From Thecaphora thlaspeos (Eukaryota > Basidiomycota > Ustilaginomycetes > Urocystidales > Glomosporiaceae): 64,000 nucleotides of DNA. The position numbers and the translations under genes are program-made. The stretch spans positions 62,001 through 126,000 of the forward strand of contig UWYS01000004.1 in NCBI GenBank assembly GCA_900291925.1, in the 5' to 3' direction. This document shows positions 55,158 through 64,000 of the stretch, piece after piece (the stretch's first letter is position 1; every line of letters begins with the position of its first letter). The notes under the pieces were generated by a model. The model was not told the origin of the DNA and did not search any database. It was given only the letters and a program-made list of their open reading frames with translations.

Positions 55158-55453
55158 GGTGAGTACTTGGCTTGGGCTTCCTTGTCTTTGGCGTCGAAGG
55201 CGTCTTGGCGGTTAGGCGCTAGCTGATTCGATGGCGTACGACGAGGAGGGTTGGGTCTCATAATCTGACAGCCACGAGATACAAACGCGGCTCTTGGCTG
55301 CAGTCATGTTCCGTCCTCGCTACCACCACCATCTTCCTCGTTGCCACACCACCCCCTTCCTTCGACACCTCTACCACCCCCAACCTCTTCCGCCAACACC
55401 TACCACATATGGCTGTGATCCTTGCTGCCTCTTCCACCACCATGCTGCCAAAG

Positions 55454-56278
55454 ACAACACTTCTGGCCCATCGCAAGGCTGTGAAGGAGGAAGCAGCCAA
55501 GCAGAGCGAGAAGATGTCGCGTCGGCTTCGAGCTGCCTCTGCTCGCTGCGCGGCCCCTTTCCTCCTTTTTCCTCTCTGTCCCTGACTTCCCTCTCTCGTC
55601 ATCATCTTCACTCATCTCACTTGTTTGTGTCTCTTGGCCTTGCACAGAAGAGGGAGGCTGCCATGGCAAAGGCGCTGCGAGAGCTGTCAAAGGGCAGTCA
55701 CCAGAGCCTGGCAGCGGCAGCCAGAGCGGATGGCTTGGACAAGTCCACCTTGCAAGACTGTCAGAGTGGTGTCCTGCCCAAGGCCGCCGCTCATGGCTTG
55801 TAGCAGGCACTCCTGCCAGCTGCTGAGGCTGCCCTTGCCACACACATCGAGCGCTGTGCCAACCAGGGCTTCCCACTCACGCCAATGATGGTCCGCAAGT
55901 ATGCCAAGACAGTGCAGTCCCCTGTCCAGCCTGACCGCCGCAGGCAGATCTGCCTGCTTGGCAAAAACTGGCTGCAGCAGTTCCACTCCCACCACTTGCA
56001 CCTCTGGAGCAAGTATGATTGTGCTCTGGAGAACCAGTGCATGAATGGTGCCTCTCTCAAGAACCTGACTGCCTTTGTCAGAGTATTCTGCTGCACTCTG
56101 GAGGAGTACAACATCCAGTGCAACCAGATATTCAACATGAACAACACCGGCATCATCATGGGCTTCTTGGGGAGGCAGAAGGTCATTGTTCCAGAGGACA
56201 AGAATACCTTCCACATGCAACCCAGCAATTGCAAGTCAACTGCCATCATTGAGTGCATTGAGTCCAGCAAATTGGGAT
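55454..56278 (+). pseudogene. pogo/Tc1-type transposase remnant (DDE_1 family)
   Basis: Broken fragment of a pogo-superfamily transposase. A helix-turn-helix segment reads AKALRELSKGSHQSLAAAARADGL. After DKSTLQD and an in-frame TAG at 55801-55803 (CAG expected) comes a CENP-B/Tc5-like DNA-binding part (AALATHIERCANQGFPLT, RRQICLLGKNWLQQFHSHHLHL). The start of the DDE domain is YNIQCNQIFNMNNTGIIMGF, where the first catalytic Asp expected in the NMDETG-like motif appears as Asn. KVIVPEDKN and KSTAIIECIES follow. The frame ends at TGA 56276-56278, where inverted LTR sequence begins, so the rest of the domain is missing. The N-terminal part (about 55454-55560) needs an intron and is uncertain. 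Confidence 0.7.
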
Positions 56279-56338
56279 GAAAGGTTTGACTACATTGATG
56301 CTGAAGATGGTTGGTGGTATCAAGAAGGGAAAGAGAGT
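56277..56338 (-). repeat. Terminal 62 bases of an inverted LTR
   Basis: Matches, in the opposite orientation to LTR1, the LTR end seen at about 61946-61990 and 62822-62880 (GGTTTGACTACATTGATG, GGTGGTATCAAGAAGGGAAAGAG). It abuts LTR1 directly, giving a head-to-head LTR junction. Confidence 0.6.
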
Positions 56339-56556
56339 TGTAATATTGGGTCATGGAGCTTGGAGGAGCTGGAGCCCCAGGAGATGGACCACACATTTTT
56401 CCCCACATTGGAGCCATGACACACCAGCTTGCTAGCTGGCACTCTGTCAACCCACTTGTCCACTCCCCTCTGTACATATAGTCAGTTCCTTGCTTGCTTC
56501 CTACCTAAGCAATACTATCAACCATCACTATTGACATAGTTGCACCTCACATTACA
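56339..56556 (+). repeat. LTR1 of copia element 2
   Basis: Starts TGTAATATTGGGTC and ends CTCACATTACA, with TG...CA ends and inverted termini TGTAAT / ATTACA. It contains TACATATAGTCAG as a possible core promoter. Length 218 bases. The copy at 61501 is about 90 percent or more identical by eye over the first 130 bases. Confidence 0.8.
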
Positions 56557-56649
56557 ACTGATTAAGAGTCTGAGTGGCTCTTTTGAGTTAGACCTCTCTC
56601 CCAGTCAGACACATTGCAGCAGCATCACTACCCCCTCAGCACAGCCAAC

Positions 56650-58056
56650 ATGGCTGATAACAGCTTCCAGGAATCAGACCTGGCTGCCATCATCTCCCAC
56701 CTTGAGATGGAGCTTCACCAAGTCAAAGCCACCCAGAAGCTCAAGGACAAGGAAGAGACTGCCAACTTCAGCAGCCTCAGCATCAAGACCAAGACCAATG
56801 TCAAGAAGATTGCTGGCACCATTGAGAAGCTCAAGTGCTCCAGCTTGGCCTTCAACACCTGGAGCAAGATGCTCCAGGATGCCCTCAACAACATTCCCAA
56901 TGGCTACACCATCCTCACCCAGCAGGACCCCTCCTTTCAGCATGGAAGCCCCAGCTATGATGCAGAGATTGACACCTTCCTCAGCATCATCATCATCTGC
57001 TTCATGGCTGACACCAGCAACAATGAGGGCAACATCAAGGACATCATTGAGCAGGTCCCCAGCAAGCAACACCGCCTAGGCAGCATCCTCTACAGGATGC
57101 TCAAGGAGACCCTCACAATTTGTGATGCTGCTATGGCCCACCAGATCAAGAAGGAGCTCATGCAGCTCAAGCTTGAGTTGACTGTCAAGGCCCTTGGCAG
57201 GTGGATCAACAAGCTTGCCATCACAGGCAAGCATGCCAGCATCACCATCACCGAGCAGGACCAGAAGGAGGCGCTCCTCTCTGCCTGTGAAGAGGACCCC
57301 AAACTTGCCATCACAGTCTGCACCATCGAGGCTGGCAACAACCCTGCTCACCAGTCTTACCACAGCACCCTCAGCTTCCTCACAGCCCAGGACAGCAAGT
57401 ATGCCCAGGACTCCAGCACCCGCCTCAGCTGTGGCAGGGCTCCTGCTGGCAGTTCCAGCAGCAAGTGCACCAACCATGGCCAGCAGCACAACAAGAACTT
57501 ATTCTGCAGCTTCTGCTGTCAGTGTGGCCACCACACTAGGGACTGCGACAACCCCAAGTTCAACATTGACACCTTTAACAAGGCCAAGGCCAAGCACAAG
57601 GAGTGGGAGCAATGTCAGCAGAAGGACAGCAAGAATGACATCAAGAGCAAGGGCAGCAAGAGCAGCAAGGCCAACTGGGCCTCGACCACCACTGAGGACA
57701 GCGACTCCAGCACCAAGGGCAGCACCAGCTCCGAGGACTCTGTGAGTCTCCACAACCACCAGACCATGTGCTCCACCCTCAGCAATGCCAAGACTGATGC
57801 CTGGATCCTTGACTCTGGTGCCACTGCTCACACGAGCCACCAAGAGTCGAGCTTCCTCAAGCTGCGCAGCATCCAGGGCTCCGTCACCCTGGCTGACAGC
57901 AGCCGCACCAGCATCAAGGGCATCAGCACAGTCTACCTCCCTGTCAAACAGAAATCAGGGCTGACCAAACATCTTGCTCTCCACCACTGCCTCTATGTCC
58001 CAGGGCTGAAGGACAACCTCATCTCGGGCATCCAGCTCACAGGTGCCGGCTATTGA
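56650..58056 (+). pseudogene. Copia element 2 gag-protease, still open
   Basis: Open frame of 468 codons from ATG 56650 to TGA 58054-58056, the longest intact part of the element. Gag is helical (SDLAAIISHLEMELHQVKAT onward). A zinc knuckle CSFCCQCGHHTRDC follows (C x2 C x4 H x4 C), then a Lys/Ser-rich stretch. The aspartic protease motif AWILDSGATAHTSH is complete. CLYVPGLKDNLISG marks the pre-integrase region. The terminating TGA (likely CGA before) lies where the polyprotein should continue to integrase, so the frame is truncated by mutation. I list it as a pseudogene because pol is dead, although this part could still be translated. Confidence 0.8.
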
Positions 58057-59052
58057 GTCCTGCTCATGGATGCTGAAGCCACCCTCAGCCATCCCAAGCA
58101 TGGCATCTAAAGCTTCCCAAAGCTCAAGGACACCTGGCAGATTGAGGTGCTGCCAGCAGCTGCAGCTGATGCTACAGCACTTTCTGCCGCCTCTGCCCCT
58201 GATATCACTGCCCTCTGGCATGCCTGTATGGGCCACCCAAGCAATCATAGGCTCCACCACCTCCCTGACCTGGCCAGCAGTGTCCCCACCAGCATTGGCA
58301 AGGGCATGTCTGAGGTCTGTGATATGTGTGTCAGGTCAAAGCATGCTGCCAAGCCCTTCCCCAAGAGCACCACACCACTCAGCAAACACTGCCTCCAGCT
58401 TGTCCACATTGACCTGATGGGGCCGGTGCAAGGAATGAGCCACTACCCCAAGGGCTATATCCTCTGCATTGTTGACAATGCTAGCTGCTATGTCTGGGCC
58501 ATCCTGATTGAGTCCAAGACAGCCACCAGCAACAAGCCCAAGACGTAGCTGGCAGCAGCAGAGGCGCACACCAGCCGCAAGGCCAGCACCTTCATGGCTG
58601 ACAACAGGCAGAAGTGGCTGAAGCAGGCATGCCAGCGCTGGATGCAGGAGAAGGGCATCTAGTGGCACCACACAGCCTATCCCAGACACTGAAAGGAGGC
58701 AGTCACCTCAGCTGCCTACCTGATCAACCACCTCCCCGCCAAGCACATCAGCAACAAGCTGCCCTTCCAGCAGTGGTTTGGGAAGAAGCCCAACTTGAGT
58801 TGGCTCTGCTGCTTTGGCTGCCTTGCCTTTGTCCAGGTGGAGTCTCCCTGTGGCAAATTCTCCGACCGCAGCATCCCTGGCACCTTCCTGACATACGATG
58901 AGGGAAGGAAGTCCTATCATGTCCTCACCCTGGAGCCCTGTCCTCAGCTACACTGGAGCCGCAATGTCATCTTCGACGAGAGCAAGAATGGCACCACCAC
59001 CAAGGAAGTCAAGCAGCATCAGCAGTCACAACAGCAGCAGCCACAGTACTGA
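58057..59052 (+). pseudogene. Copia element 2 integrase remnant with in-frame stops
   Basis: Continues the gag-protease frame with no indel. The HHCC zinc finger is visible as LWHACMGHPSNHR and VCDMCVRSKHA. The core shows LVHIDLMGPVQGMSHYPKGY (first Asp) and FMADNRQKWLKQ (second Asp); the NGVAER-type segment with the third acid is missing before KEAVTSAAYLINHLPAK. Stops lie at 58108 (TAA), 58546 (TAG), 58660 (TAG), 58690 (TGA) and 59050 (TGA), besides 58054. Several sit where Gln or Arg is plausible, consistent with C-to-T decay. WFGKKPNLSWLCCFGCLAFV and RNVIFDE are the integrase C-terminal motifs. Confidence 0.8.
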
Positions 59053-59490
59053 CCTTTCTGCCCTCTCCAGCACCAATGATGAGACAGCTGTCACCGCTCC
59101 AGCCCAGCCGCAAGAGCAACAGCAGACACCCATCAGTGCAACCACCACTCCTGCTTCAGCTGAACAAGCAACTCTGCTGGCCACAGGAGATCAAGCAGAT
59201 GCCAACAGCAACGACCAGTCTGGACCACCTTCAGACAATGGCACCAGCTCAGCCACTGCAATTCTGCCACCCTTGCCGACACCAACTCCACCACCTCAAG
59301 CACCCAAGGCATCAGTCACCACTGTGCCAGAGGTCTACATTGAGATCCCAGCTTGCCCCTCACACTTCCCACCTCCGCCAGCAGCACCAACCAACCCAGC
59401 CACCCAGCAGCAGAGTCAGGTCTATGCAAAGCAGATGCGGGATAGGAGGGAGAAGGCAGCAGAGGAGCAAGCTGCCAACAAGGAGCATGA
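59053..59490 (+). pseudogene. Element 2 integrase-RT linker, frame-shifted
   Basis: Pro/Gln/Thr/Ala-rich sequence (for example ATAILPPLPTPTPPPQAPKA and VPEVYIEIPACPSHFPPPP) in a frame different from the integrase before it and the RT after it. It is the usual low-complexity linker of copia polyproteins. At least two indels flank it. Confidence 0.6.
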
Positions 59491-61008
59491 GTGCAGCTAC
59501 AGTCTCTGGCACAAGCCTACCAGTACAACTACAGGGAGCAGGAGAAGCAGAACAAGAAGGCCACACTGGACAAGAAGCTGCACAGGGAGATGGCACACCT
59601 CATCAAGATGGTCCAGATGAGCTCCAGCAATGGTGGAGAGGATGGCCTGCCTGTCTCAGTAGACAAGGCGCTTGCCAGCAAGGAGCACGGTGCCCACTGG
59701 GCTGCAGCATGCAAGAAGGAGTTTGACTCACACCGCTGCAACAAGACCTGGATACCCGTCAAGGAGCTGCTGCCTGGTGTCAAGCTGGTCAAGCAAAAGG
59801 AGATCCTCATCCACAAGATGGACAAGGACTTCAAGCTGGGCAAGTACAAGTGTTGCATTATGGCCAAGGGTTTCTCCCAGATCAAAGGTGTCAACTTCAC
59901 AGAGACCAAGTCATTGGTAGCACACATGGAGCAAGTCCACCTCATCATCTCAATCGCAGCGCAACTGGGCTGGCAATTTGACACCGCCGATGCTGTCACC
60001 GCCTTCCTCAATGCTGTCCTCAAGGAAGAGGCTTAAATGACCAATCCTGAGCAACCAGGCACCTTTGTCAAGCTCCTCAAGACGCTCTACAACCTCAAGC
60101 AGTCTCCACAGGAATGTGAAGAGATGGTACAGGCAATGCTCAAGGCACTTGGCTTCCAGCAACTCATCATCTCTCCCTGCATCTTCATCAACAGCAAAGG
60201 CAGCAAGCTGGTCATCATTATGGTCTATGTTGATGACTTCCTCTAAACCTCCCCAAGCGCAGCCACCATCACTCAAGCCAAGAAGGAGATTGGCAGCAAA
60301 TTTGAGATCACGGACAACGGCCCAACCCAGCACTTCCTTGGCATCAAGATCACCTGCAACTGGGAGGATGGCACAATCACACTGGACCAGACCAGCTATG
60401 CCCAGGCCATCTGCGACAAACACCTCCAGAGCAGCATGTCAAAGTGCTGCACAACCCCTGCCAACTGCCACCATGGAGAAGTACAAGGGCCCGGTTGACC
60501 CTCAATTGAGGGAGCGCTACCTGGCCATCAATGGTGTGCTCATGTGGCTGGCAGGCTGCACATGCCCAGACCTAGCCTTCACCGCCACGTACCTTGGTTG
60601 CTTCTCCAGCAACCTTGGCCCAGAACACCTGACAGCTATCAAGCAGGCCCTCAAGTACATTAACCAGACCAAGAACTTCATCCTGGTCTACAGAGCACAA
60701 TGTCAGGAGGAGCTGGTCAAGGGCTACTGCGATGCCAACTACGGCAGTGACAGCAAGCTGGAGCGGCGCAGCATCTCTTGAACAACCAGGCAGCAACATG
60801 CGCCACCAAGGACCCGCAGCACCACCAGAAGCTCAAGCACATTGACATCCGCTACCACTACATCTGCAAGGTGTGCAAGCAGCGCTGAGTCATCATCCAG
60901 GATGTCTGCACCAAGTTCAATGCCACCAACACCCTCACCAAGAAGGGGACCAAGAAGATGCTGACTTTGGCATGCAAGCGGTTTGGTCTCCAGTGCGGCA
61001 ATCAATAA
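59491..61008 (+). pseudogene. Copia element 2 reverse transcriptase - RNase H remnant
   Basis: RT motifs in order: ALASKEHGAHWAAACKKEF, KCCIMAKGFSQIKGVNF, WQFDTADAVTAFLNAVL, a TAA at 60034-60036, LLKTLYNLKQSPQECEEM, VIIMVYVDDFL with the catalytic YVDD, and a TAA at 60244-60246 (CAA likely). After FLGIKITCNWEDG a frameshift near 60440-60480 leads to YLAINGVLMWLAGCTCPDLAF and the RNase H piece YCDANYGSDSKLERRS, then a further shift to LKHIDIRYHYICK and TLTKKGTKKM, ending at about 61008. All domains are present but broken many times. Confidence 0.8.
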
Positions 61009-61500
61009 CTCCAACAACCACAGTGCACAGCAATCAGGAGGAGTCCACCTGCAAGATAGTGCTGGAGGCACAGGCCTCCTTCTGCACATGGGGACAATGT
61101 AGCCCAGTGGTCCAGAGAGCAATATTCCATAAAAAAAAGGGTGGACACAACAGGAATTTACAAAGATTATGGGTTCAAACCCCTCCTTGGTCAACACTTT
61201 TTTGAGTGCCACCCCACCTGTAAATCCATTTCAGGGGTGGCATGGGATCAGACAAGTGAGTGCCACACTACTTGTGAATCTAATCCAGAGTGCAGCAGCA
61301 CTGGCTCTAGTGACACCTCAAACAGGAGGTAATTAGAGGGCCCAGGCACTTGGTGCTCAGGAGCAGGGACCTGGAGTGAAATCTGAGATTTGAATTCTTG
61401 GCTGCATTGCCACACTGATGGTTACATCCACCTAGAAGCCAATAACCTTTTTGCTTCGGACGTGCACCCTCTTTGTTGCAATCAAGGACCTGAGGAGAGT
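61009..61500. other. Non-coding stretch between element 2 pol and LTR2
   Basis: About 490 CpG-poor bases with no protein motif. It includes an A-tract (CCATAAAAAAAAGGG at about 61127-61141) and two similar GAGTGCCAC...ACTTGTGAATC / CCTGTAAATC segments at about 61204-61232 and 61258-61286. It may be a separate short insertion or the 3' untranslated part of the element. Confidence 0.45.
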
Positions 61501-61709
61501 TGTAATATTGGGTCACAGAGCTTGGAGGAGCTGGAGCCCCAGGAGATGGGCCACACATTTTTCCCCACATTGGAGCCAACATGCTGGCTTGCTAGCTGGC
61601 ACTCTGTCAACCCACTTGTCCACTCCCCTCTGTACATATAGTCAGTTCCTTGCTTGCTCCCTACCTTAGCAATCTCATCAACCATCATTGCCACTGACAT
61701 AGTTGCACC
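61501..61709 (+). repeat. LTR2 of copia element 2, 3' end missing
   Basis: Begins TGTAATATTGGGTCACAGAG and follows LTR1 closely to TGACATAGTTGCACC, where similarity stops about ten bases before the expected CA end. Inverted gag sequence follows at once. The preceding GACCTGAGGAGAG could be a purine tract. Confidence 0.75.
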
Positions 61710-62060
61710 ATCACCTTCCAACTTTCTTGATGTTTGTCTTGGTCTTGATGCTGAGGCTGCTGGGCTGGCTGCTTCTTCGTTGTCTTTGGCTTTCTGGGTG
61801 GCCTTGAGCTGGGATATGACGGCCACTGGGTCCTGGTGCTGAGTGGTGTCAGCCATTTGTTGGCTGTGCTGAGTGAGGTGATGTTTGTGACATGTTGGGT
61901 GAAGAAGAAGTCTAGCTCAAAAGAGCAACTCAGACTCTTATTCAGTTGGAATGAGAGGTGTGACTACATTGGTGGTATCAAAAAGGGAAAGAGCGAGCAA
62001 GGAACTGGCTAATATACAAGAAGAGAAGGCTGTTACACCCCACATGCTTTGCTGGCAGCC
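61710..62060 (-). mobile_element. Inverted copia fragment: LTR end, leader and gag start
   Basis: Read on the minus strand, an LTR end (AGCCAGTTCCTTGCTCGC ... CTCATTCCAAC), a leader with AATAAGAGTCTGAG and a gag start (ATG at 61856) appear in normal order. The gag start MADTTQHQDPVAVISQLKATQKAKD is clearly related to the element 2 gag. It therefore lies head to head with LTR2 and comes from a related but distinct copy. The gag piece covers only about 50 codons. Confidence 0.7.
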
Positions 62061-62821
62061 TCTTGGATCTGCTGTCCCCACCTTCCAGCTTGGATCCATA
62101 CCCCACTTTCCAACTCAGGCCTTGAAGCCTTAAGATGTATCAACAATCAATGCAGCCAACTAGGGGGAACATGACTTGCAGCAACAATCTTAAGCCCAAG
62201 AAGGAGGCAGCTGGTCTGGAGAGAAACCTGGAGGTGGCAAAAAAAAAGCTTGTGAGGAGCAATGGGAGAAACAATAGGTTTCAAGGAGATGGATGTGCAA
62301 TGTGAGGTGGCTTGAGGGCCTCAGTTGCCTTCACACTTGCCCAGGTACAAGCGCCAGGATTTGGAGCCAACAACAACACCCAAGACACCTGCAACTCCCA
62401 AATACAGTGGCTTTGAGCCCAAGCCTCTGTCTCTTGGGTCATTCTCCCCAACATATTTGACCAGCACAGCAACCTCTTTGTATCGCAAAAGGCTCTACTG
62501 GTCTTGCAGCCCAAATATAGGCCACAAAGGAATGACAGACGGCATTGCTACAGCAATTGCCTTCAACTTTTGGCAAGGACAATGCCACATGATGCAAATG
62601 GCTGCCTTCTCCCTTCTTGGCAGGGGTCAGCAGGTGCATGTTGCATTCATGGAACAAAAGATGCTGCTGTCTGTCCAGGCTAGGTACCGACATTGCAACC
62701 AAAAGTCCTTTCTTCCTTGCCCTCTTTGTTTGCCAAACATCTTTCCTTTCCCTCATTGTTTGTCCTTCCAGCTCCCTTCACCACAATTGCATCAACATAG
62801 TTGTGTAACAGCAGCAAATTG
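62061..62821. other. CpG-poor sequence without identified features
   Basis: About 760 bases between repeat fragments. The open frames show no family and the composition matches the surrounding repeats. Nothing further is supported. Confidence 0.4.
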
Positions 62822-63045
62822 AGATGAGAGGTGTGACTTTGTTGATGCTGATGATGGTTGTTGATTTGTAAAGAGAGAGTGTGATCAAGGAACTGGCTAT
62901 ATATACAGAGAGGAGCAGACAAGTGGGTTGATTAAGGAGTGCCAGCTAGCAAGCCGGCATGTTGGCTCCAATGTGGGGAAAAATGTGTGGCCCATCTCCT
63001 GGGGTTCCAGCTCCTCCAAGCTCTGTAATCTGACTCTCCAACTTG
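62822..63045 (-). repeat. Inverted LTR of the element 2 family
   Basis: Reverse complement matches LTR1/LTR2: CTCCAAGCTC, TCTCCTGGGGTTCCAGC, AAAAATGTGTGG, TCCAATGTGGGG, GCCAGCTAGCAAGCCGGC and TATATATACAGAGAGG. Its outer start carries a small deletion (CTCTGTAATCTGACTCTCC). No pol sequence is attached on either side, so it may be a solo LTR. Confidence 0.75.
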
Positions 63046-63945
63046 GCAGTTGTTGGGCACAGCAACTTGCTTGACTGGGAGGAAGTCTATGGGCCAACTT
63101 GATTTCTGCTAAGGGAGTCATTCTCGCTCGAGGGCCGTTGCCACTTTGGTGCCCATGTCAGAGGGCAGAGCAATACTTGGTTGTGCATGGGTCCAGTGGG
63201 GGATGCTTGTGGGCACCGTTTGCGAGTGTCTGGGATACATGGGAGTGGTGTTAGGCATTATGGTTTTTGACAATGTGTGTTGACAGATATGGGGATGCTA
63301 GCAATGCGTTGTCAAGCTCCACTGGCAATGTGGCAAGCTTATAACAACTGTGTATTGACTAGACTGGATGCCAGATCCAGTCCTTGTCCCTAGATTGGCT
63401 CAGCTATATAAACAAGTGGCCACCTTGCCTTCATATCCTGCTGCCTGGAGGTTGCACCCTTGTAACAATAGCCCTTGCCCCACTTGTCCCAAAACCATCT
63501 GGCACACCAGCTTGATGTACCTTGCCCCAATGGTCCTTCCCAATGCCTGTCCTGTGCCCAGCTCTGGCCATGCCATTTGTCCACTATGCATAGTTGTCTT
63601 TGCTGTCACCTTATGCCAGCTGTTCCCCAGCAACTTGGTCTTGTGGCAGTAGGTCTCTGTATTCTGATGAGAGACTTGCTTGCCCAAGAGCAAGTTGCTG
63701 TCTGTGCTGGCTGGCCATGACAAGTTGCACCTCTCATTCCAAGTTTTCATGATTGTTGGTGATATTCTAGAGGGAGAGAGAGAGAGAGAGCAAAGGAACT
63801 GCCTAATATAGTGTCATCTTGTCAGCCCCTGTTTTGTCTAAAGCATTTGTGAAAGCACAGGATAAACTTGAGGTTGACAAGCACCAGATGTTCTCCCAGG
63901 GCAACCTGGACCTCCTGTTCCTATTGAGGTCACTCAGCTGCTAGG
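63046..63945. other. CpG-poor sequence with GA microsatellite
   Basis: No protein family or RNA gene is recognised. A GA repeat lies at about 63773-63791, followed by CAAAGGAACTGCCTAATATAG, which resembles the TATA-containing part of the element 2 LTRs. Probably older LTR debris. Confidence 0.4.
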
Positions 63946-64000
63946 AACTGGCTGATATACAAGAAGAGGAGGTTGGTACATCCCACTTGCTTTGCTGACA
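63946..64000 (-). repeat. LTR-related fragment cut by the window end
   Basis: GGAACTGGCTGATATACAAGAAGAGGAGG and CCCACTTGCTTTGCTG closely match 62000-62055, the inverted LTR end. Another copy of the family probably continues beyond the window. Confidence 0.6.

Larger units (their letters stand above)
49598..55262 (-). mobile_element. Degenerate Ty1/copia LTR retrotransposon (element 1)
   Basis: Order on the minus strand is gag, protease, integrase remnant, reverse transcriptase, RNase H, the Pseudoviridae (copia) order. It is CpG-rich like the host genes, unlike the repeats to its right. Damage: a one-base deletion after the WHQRL pre-integrase motif (about 53720), loss of most of the integrase core (junction about 53640), insertion of a solo LTR (52627-53325), a frameshift near 52470, and nonsense codons at 51712-51710 (TAA) and 50659-50657 (TGA where CGA is expected). 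A 3' LTR is probably within 49598-50422 (minus-strand start TGTTAAAACGG), but no matching 5' LTR is visible. The element seems cut at about 55262, next to the other repeats. Confidence 0.85.
56339..61709 (+). mobile_element. CpG-depleted copia retrotransposon (element 2)
   Basis: Plus-strand element with LTR1 (56339-56556), gag-protease, integrase, RT-RNase H remnants and a nearly complete LTR2 (61501-61709). The coding order is copia-type. Codons end mostly in C or G yet CpG is almost absent, which suggests a GC-rich ancestor that lost its CG sites. Stops in the pol region are nearly all one C-to-T step from CAG, CAA or CGA. No part can be functional. It differs in sequence and composition from element 1, so it is a separate family. 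Confidence 0.88.

Noticed and set aside
55261..55320. 5' LTR of copia element 1
   Set aside because: The sequence next to a possible primer-binding site (TTATGAGACCC on the minus strand) ends in TGTCA, but I found no matching copy at the 3' end, so I do not call it an LTR.

Overview
The window is nuclear DNA from a GC-rich fungus, most likely a basidiomycete of the Ustilaginomycotina (smut-type) group. The support is short GT-AG introns (mostly about 80-130 bases), compact genes on both strands, and a MAPKKK with the SAM - Ras-association - kinase layout of the smut protein Ubc4/Kpp4. The species call is inference. Exon joins were worked out by hand from frame continuity, splice sites and family knowledge; all reported multi-exon genes close in frame except the ThuA gene.

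Layout. (1) 0-20 kb: a membrane-anchored GH18 chitinase (-), quinolinate phosphoribosyltransferase (+), the meiotic recombinase SPO11 in ten exons (+), a STE11-type MAPKKK of about 1493 residues (-), a secreted ThuA-domain protein with a frame break (-), and the rRNA-processing WD40 protein UTP15 (+). (2) 20-28 kb: one low-complexity hypothetical protein (-), then about 6 kb without a supportable gene but with many TACTGTA/TACAGTA motifs. (3) 28-49.5 kb: a dense housekeeping block with the SPX-EXS protein SYG1 (-), a four-span membrane protein of unknown function (-), a PAP2 lipid phosphatase (+), a DUF1365 protein (+), the checkpoint clamp subunit RAD9 (-), RPA3 (-), mitochondrial SHE9/MDM33 (+), V-ATPase subunit D (-) and the SAGA subunit SPT8 (+). 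(4) 49.6-64 kb: a transposon graveyard. A Ty1/copia element on the minus strand has lost its integrase core, carries nonsense codons and is interrupted by a solo LTR with a 5-base target duplication. Next come a pogo-like transposase remnant, a second copia element on the plus strand and several inverted LTR pieces.

SPO11, RAD9 and RPA3 all act in recombination, replication or the DNA damage response, but they are not adjacent as a set and no operon-like logic is implied. The most striking signal is in the right-hand repeats. From about 55.3 kb onward CpG is almost absent: there is no CG dinucleotide between 56150 and 57072, while the copia element next to it is CpG-rich. The coding remnants there are broken mainly by stops that one C-to-T change would produce. 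This looks like old cytosine-methylation or RIP-like decay of one repeat family. No clearly new multi-gene system was found.
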